A stretch of 7,692 bases of DNA. Source: Desulfobacteraceae bacterium (GTDB taxonomy: Bacteria; Desulfobacterota; Desulfobacteria; Desulfobacterales; Desulfobacteraceae). The stretch spans positions 1 to 7,692 of the forward strand of contig DAOWDR010000109.1 in NCBI GenBank assembly GCA_030638935.1, read 5' to 3'. The notes under the pieces are model-generated. The model had not been told where the DNA came from, did no database searches, and saw only the letters and a program-made list of their open reading frames with translations. Below, piece by piece: positions 6,747 through 7,692 of the stretch. Numbering within the stretch: position 1 is the first letter of the stretch; every line of letters starts with the position of its first letter. The position numbers and the translations under genes were made by a program.

Positions 6747-7637
6747 ATGCCCATGAATAAGATAATAGACATAAGAGAAAAGACCCATCTATCCGGAAGC
6801 GAGGTGAAAAAACTCAATTTTATTAATGATTCGAAAACCCTGGTGTTCCGGAAATATTATAGATCAGGGCTGCGGTCCCATATTTTTGAAGTGCTTTGGG
6901 CAAAGGATGTTCTAAAGGAGACCCAGGGGGAAATAATTGACGGCATACGGATGTTTCCTAGGGCCAGGCCCATAAAGATGTTTCGAATATTGCGAAATCG
7001 ATTTAAAAGCAAAGAAGCGGTTTTTCAGGAAATTAAAAAATATAATACCCTGTTAAAATTTTTGGGGCCGGATCTTATTGCCCTTTCCGAAGAGTTTATG
7101 GCCGATTATACAGGGGGAGAAAACCGGATTATCCCGGGAGAATCCCGAATTGTCCTTTGCGGCCTCCAGGAATATGTGGAGGGGCAGATACTGGATCCCT
7201 GGAGATTGTTTGGTGATAATTATTTAATGGATTTATTCCAATCAATGCCTAACAAGGTGTCCCATCAACAAACCGTGGTTAAAAAAGCAAAAAAAAACAT
7301 TGCAACATTTGTAAAAAGAATCCGGCAGATGATTACCCGGACCGGATATATTCCAGACCTTGCCGGCATTGGAAACCTGATCTTAACCTGTTCAGGAGAT
7401 CTCAAACTAGTAGACATAAATAACATTGTTAAAATCAGACTTACGGACACTATTCTTCTGGATGACAAGGGGTACCCCTCCTGTGATGTTTCCATTGAGG
7501 TTTTGTCCATCCTTGAAAAAGATATCCTTCAAATGGACATCCCGTTCAAGGATGACCCTCTGTATTGCCTTTTTCTATCCCCGGAAAGAAAAAAAAGAGT
7601 TAAGGCCATTGAAAAAGAATTTTATGGGAATCTGTAA
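6747..7637 (+). CDS. Uncharacterised kinase-fold protein (APH/RIO-like pattern)
   Basis: A 296-residue cytosolic protein without signal peptide or membrane helices; GGAGG 6 nt upstream fixes the start. I do not recognise a named family, but the order of motifs is that of a protein-kinase-like fold. It has a beta strand with lysine TLVFRKYYR (31-39, candidate K36) and a helix with a glutamate (AVFQEIKKYNTL, E95). The hinge-like stretch VLCGLQEYVEGQIL (136-149) resembles the EYVEG hinge of APH-type kinases. The catalytic-loop pattern is IPDLAGIGNLIL (D204, N210), and the metal-binding aspartate lies in LVDINN (D223). The usual H of HxD is not present and the glycine loop is poor. The N-terminal half is rich in Arg and Lys. 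Small-molecule, lipid-sugar or protein substrates are all possible. It diverges from the receiver-like gene and is followed 3 nt later by another possible gene. The kinase call is inference. Confidence 0.8.
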   Translation: MPMNKIIDIREKTHLSGSEVKKLNFINDSKTLVFRKYYRSGLRSHIFEVLWAKDVLKETQGEIIDGIRMFPRARPIKMFRILRNRFKSKEAVFQEIKKYNTLLKFLGPDLIALSEEFMADYTGGENRIIPGESRIVLCGLQEYVEGQILDPWRLFGDNYLMDLFQSMPNKVSHQQTVVKKAKKNIATFVKRIRQMITRTGYIPDLAGIGNLILTCSGDLKLVDINNIVKIRLTDTILLDDKGYPSCDVSIEVLSILEKDILQMDIPFKDDPLYCLFLSPERKKRVKAIEKEFYGNL

Positions 7638-7640
7638 ATC

Positions 7641-7692
7641 ATGGGACCGTTTAAATTATTTCATGTTCATGGTGAAGACCCACCTTTTTCAA
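7641..7692 (+). CDS. Start of a probable gene, cut by the right edge
   Basis: An ATG three bases after the stop of the kinase-like gene opens a frame that stays open for 17 codons to the edge (MGPFKLFHVHGEDPPFS). A weak GGGA lies about 11 nt upstream. The close spacing suggests co-transcription and possible translational coupling with the kinase-like gene. Too little is visible to name a product, and a chance open frame of this length cannot be excluded. Confidence 0.4.
   Translation, partial: MGPFKLFHVHGEDPPFS

Overview
The window looks like a chromosomal segment of a mesophilic Gram-negative anaerobe. The best guess is a sulfate-reducing deltaproteobacterium of the Desulfobacterales type. 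This is inferred from the IspB-like long-chain prenyl synthase, the orphan NapH-type polyferredoxin, the FlgT-like exported protein and a base composition somewhat below 50% G+C. No rRNA or other marker gene is present to prove it.

Left and centre (1-5222, all minus strand): a tight four-gene block read from right to left. It encodes the Hsp90 chaperone HtpG, the ribosomal protein S12 methylthiotransferase RimO, a long-chain all-trans polyprenyl diphosphate synthase, and an exported protein with an FlgT-N-like domain that runs off the left edge. Each of the three junctions is an ATGA stop/start overlap or the equivalent, so the genes are almost certainly co-transcribed and translationally coupled. 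A 152-bp AT-rich gap upstream of htpG carries a promoter-like TTGACA and a good ribosome binding site.

Middle (5375-6361, minus strand): a four-helix membrane protein with two CxxxCP motifs and a C-terminal ferredoxin-like segment (NapH/polyferredoxin type). The longest reading frame is probably not the real gene start. A promoter-like element overlaps its first codons, and a leader with two adjacent hairpins lies just ahead of the likely start at 6223. Directly upstream of that promoter sits an intrinsic terminator belonging to the next gene to the right.

Right (6418-7692): a divergent pair. On the minus strand is a 59-codon gene with a perfect Shine-Dalgarno sequence; its product looks like the first half of a response-regulator receiver domain without the phospho-acceptor aspartate. 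On the plus strand is a 296-codon protein with the layout of an aminoglycoside-phosphotransferase/RIO-like kinase fold, followed after 3 nt by the start of another probable gene that leaves the window. The 112-bp gap between the two divergent genes contains a short inverted repeat. This pair is the least explained and most interesting part of the window. No rRNA, tRNA, CRISPR array, insertion sequence or long repeat was seen.
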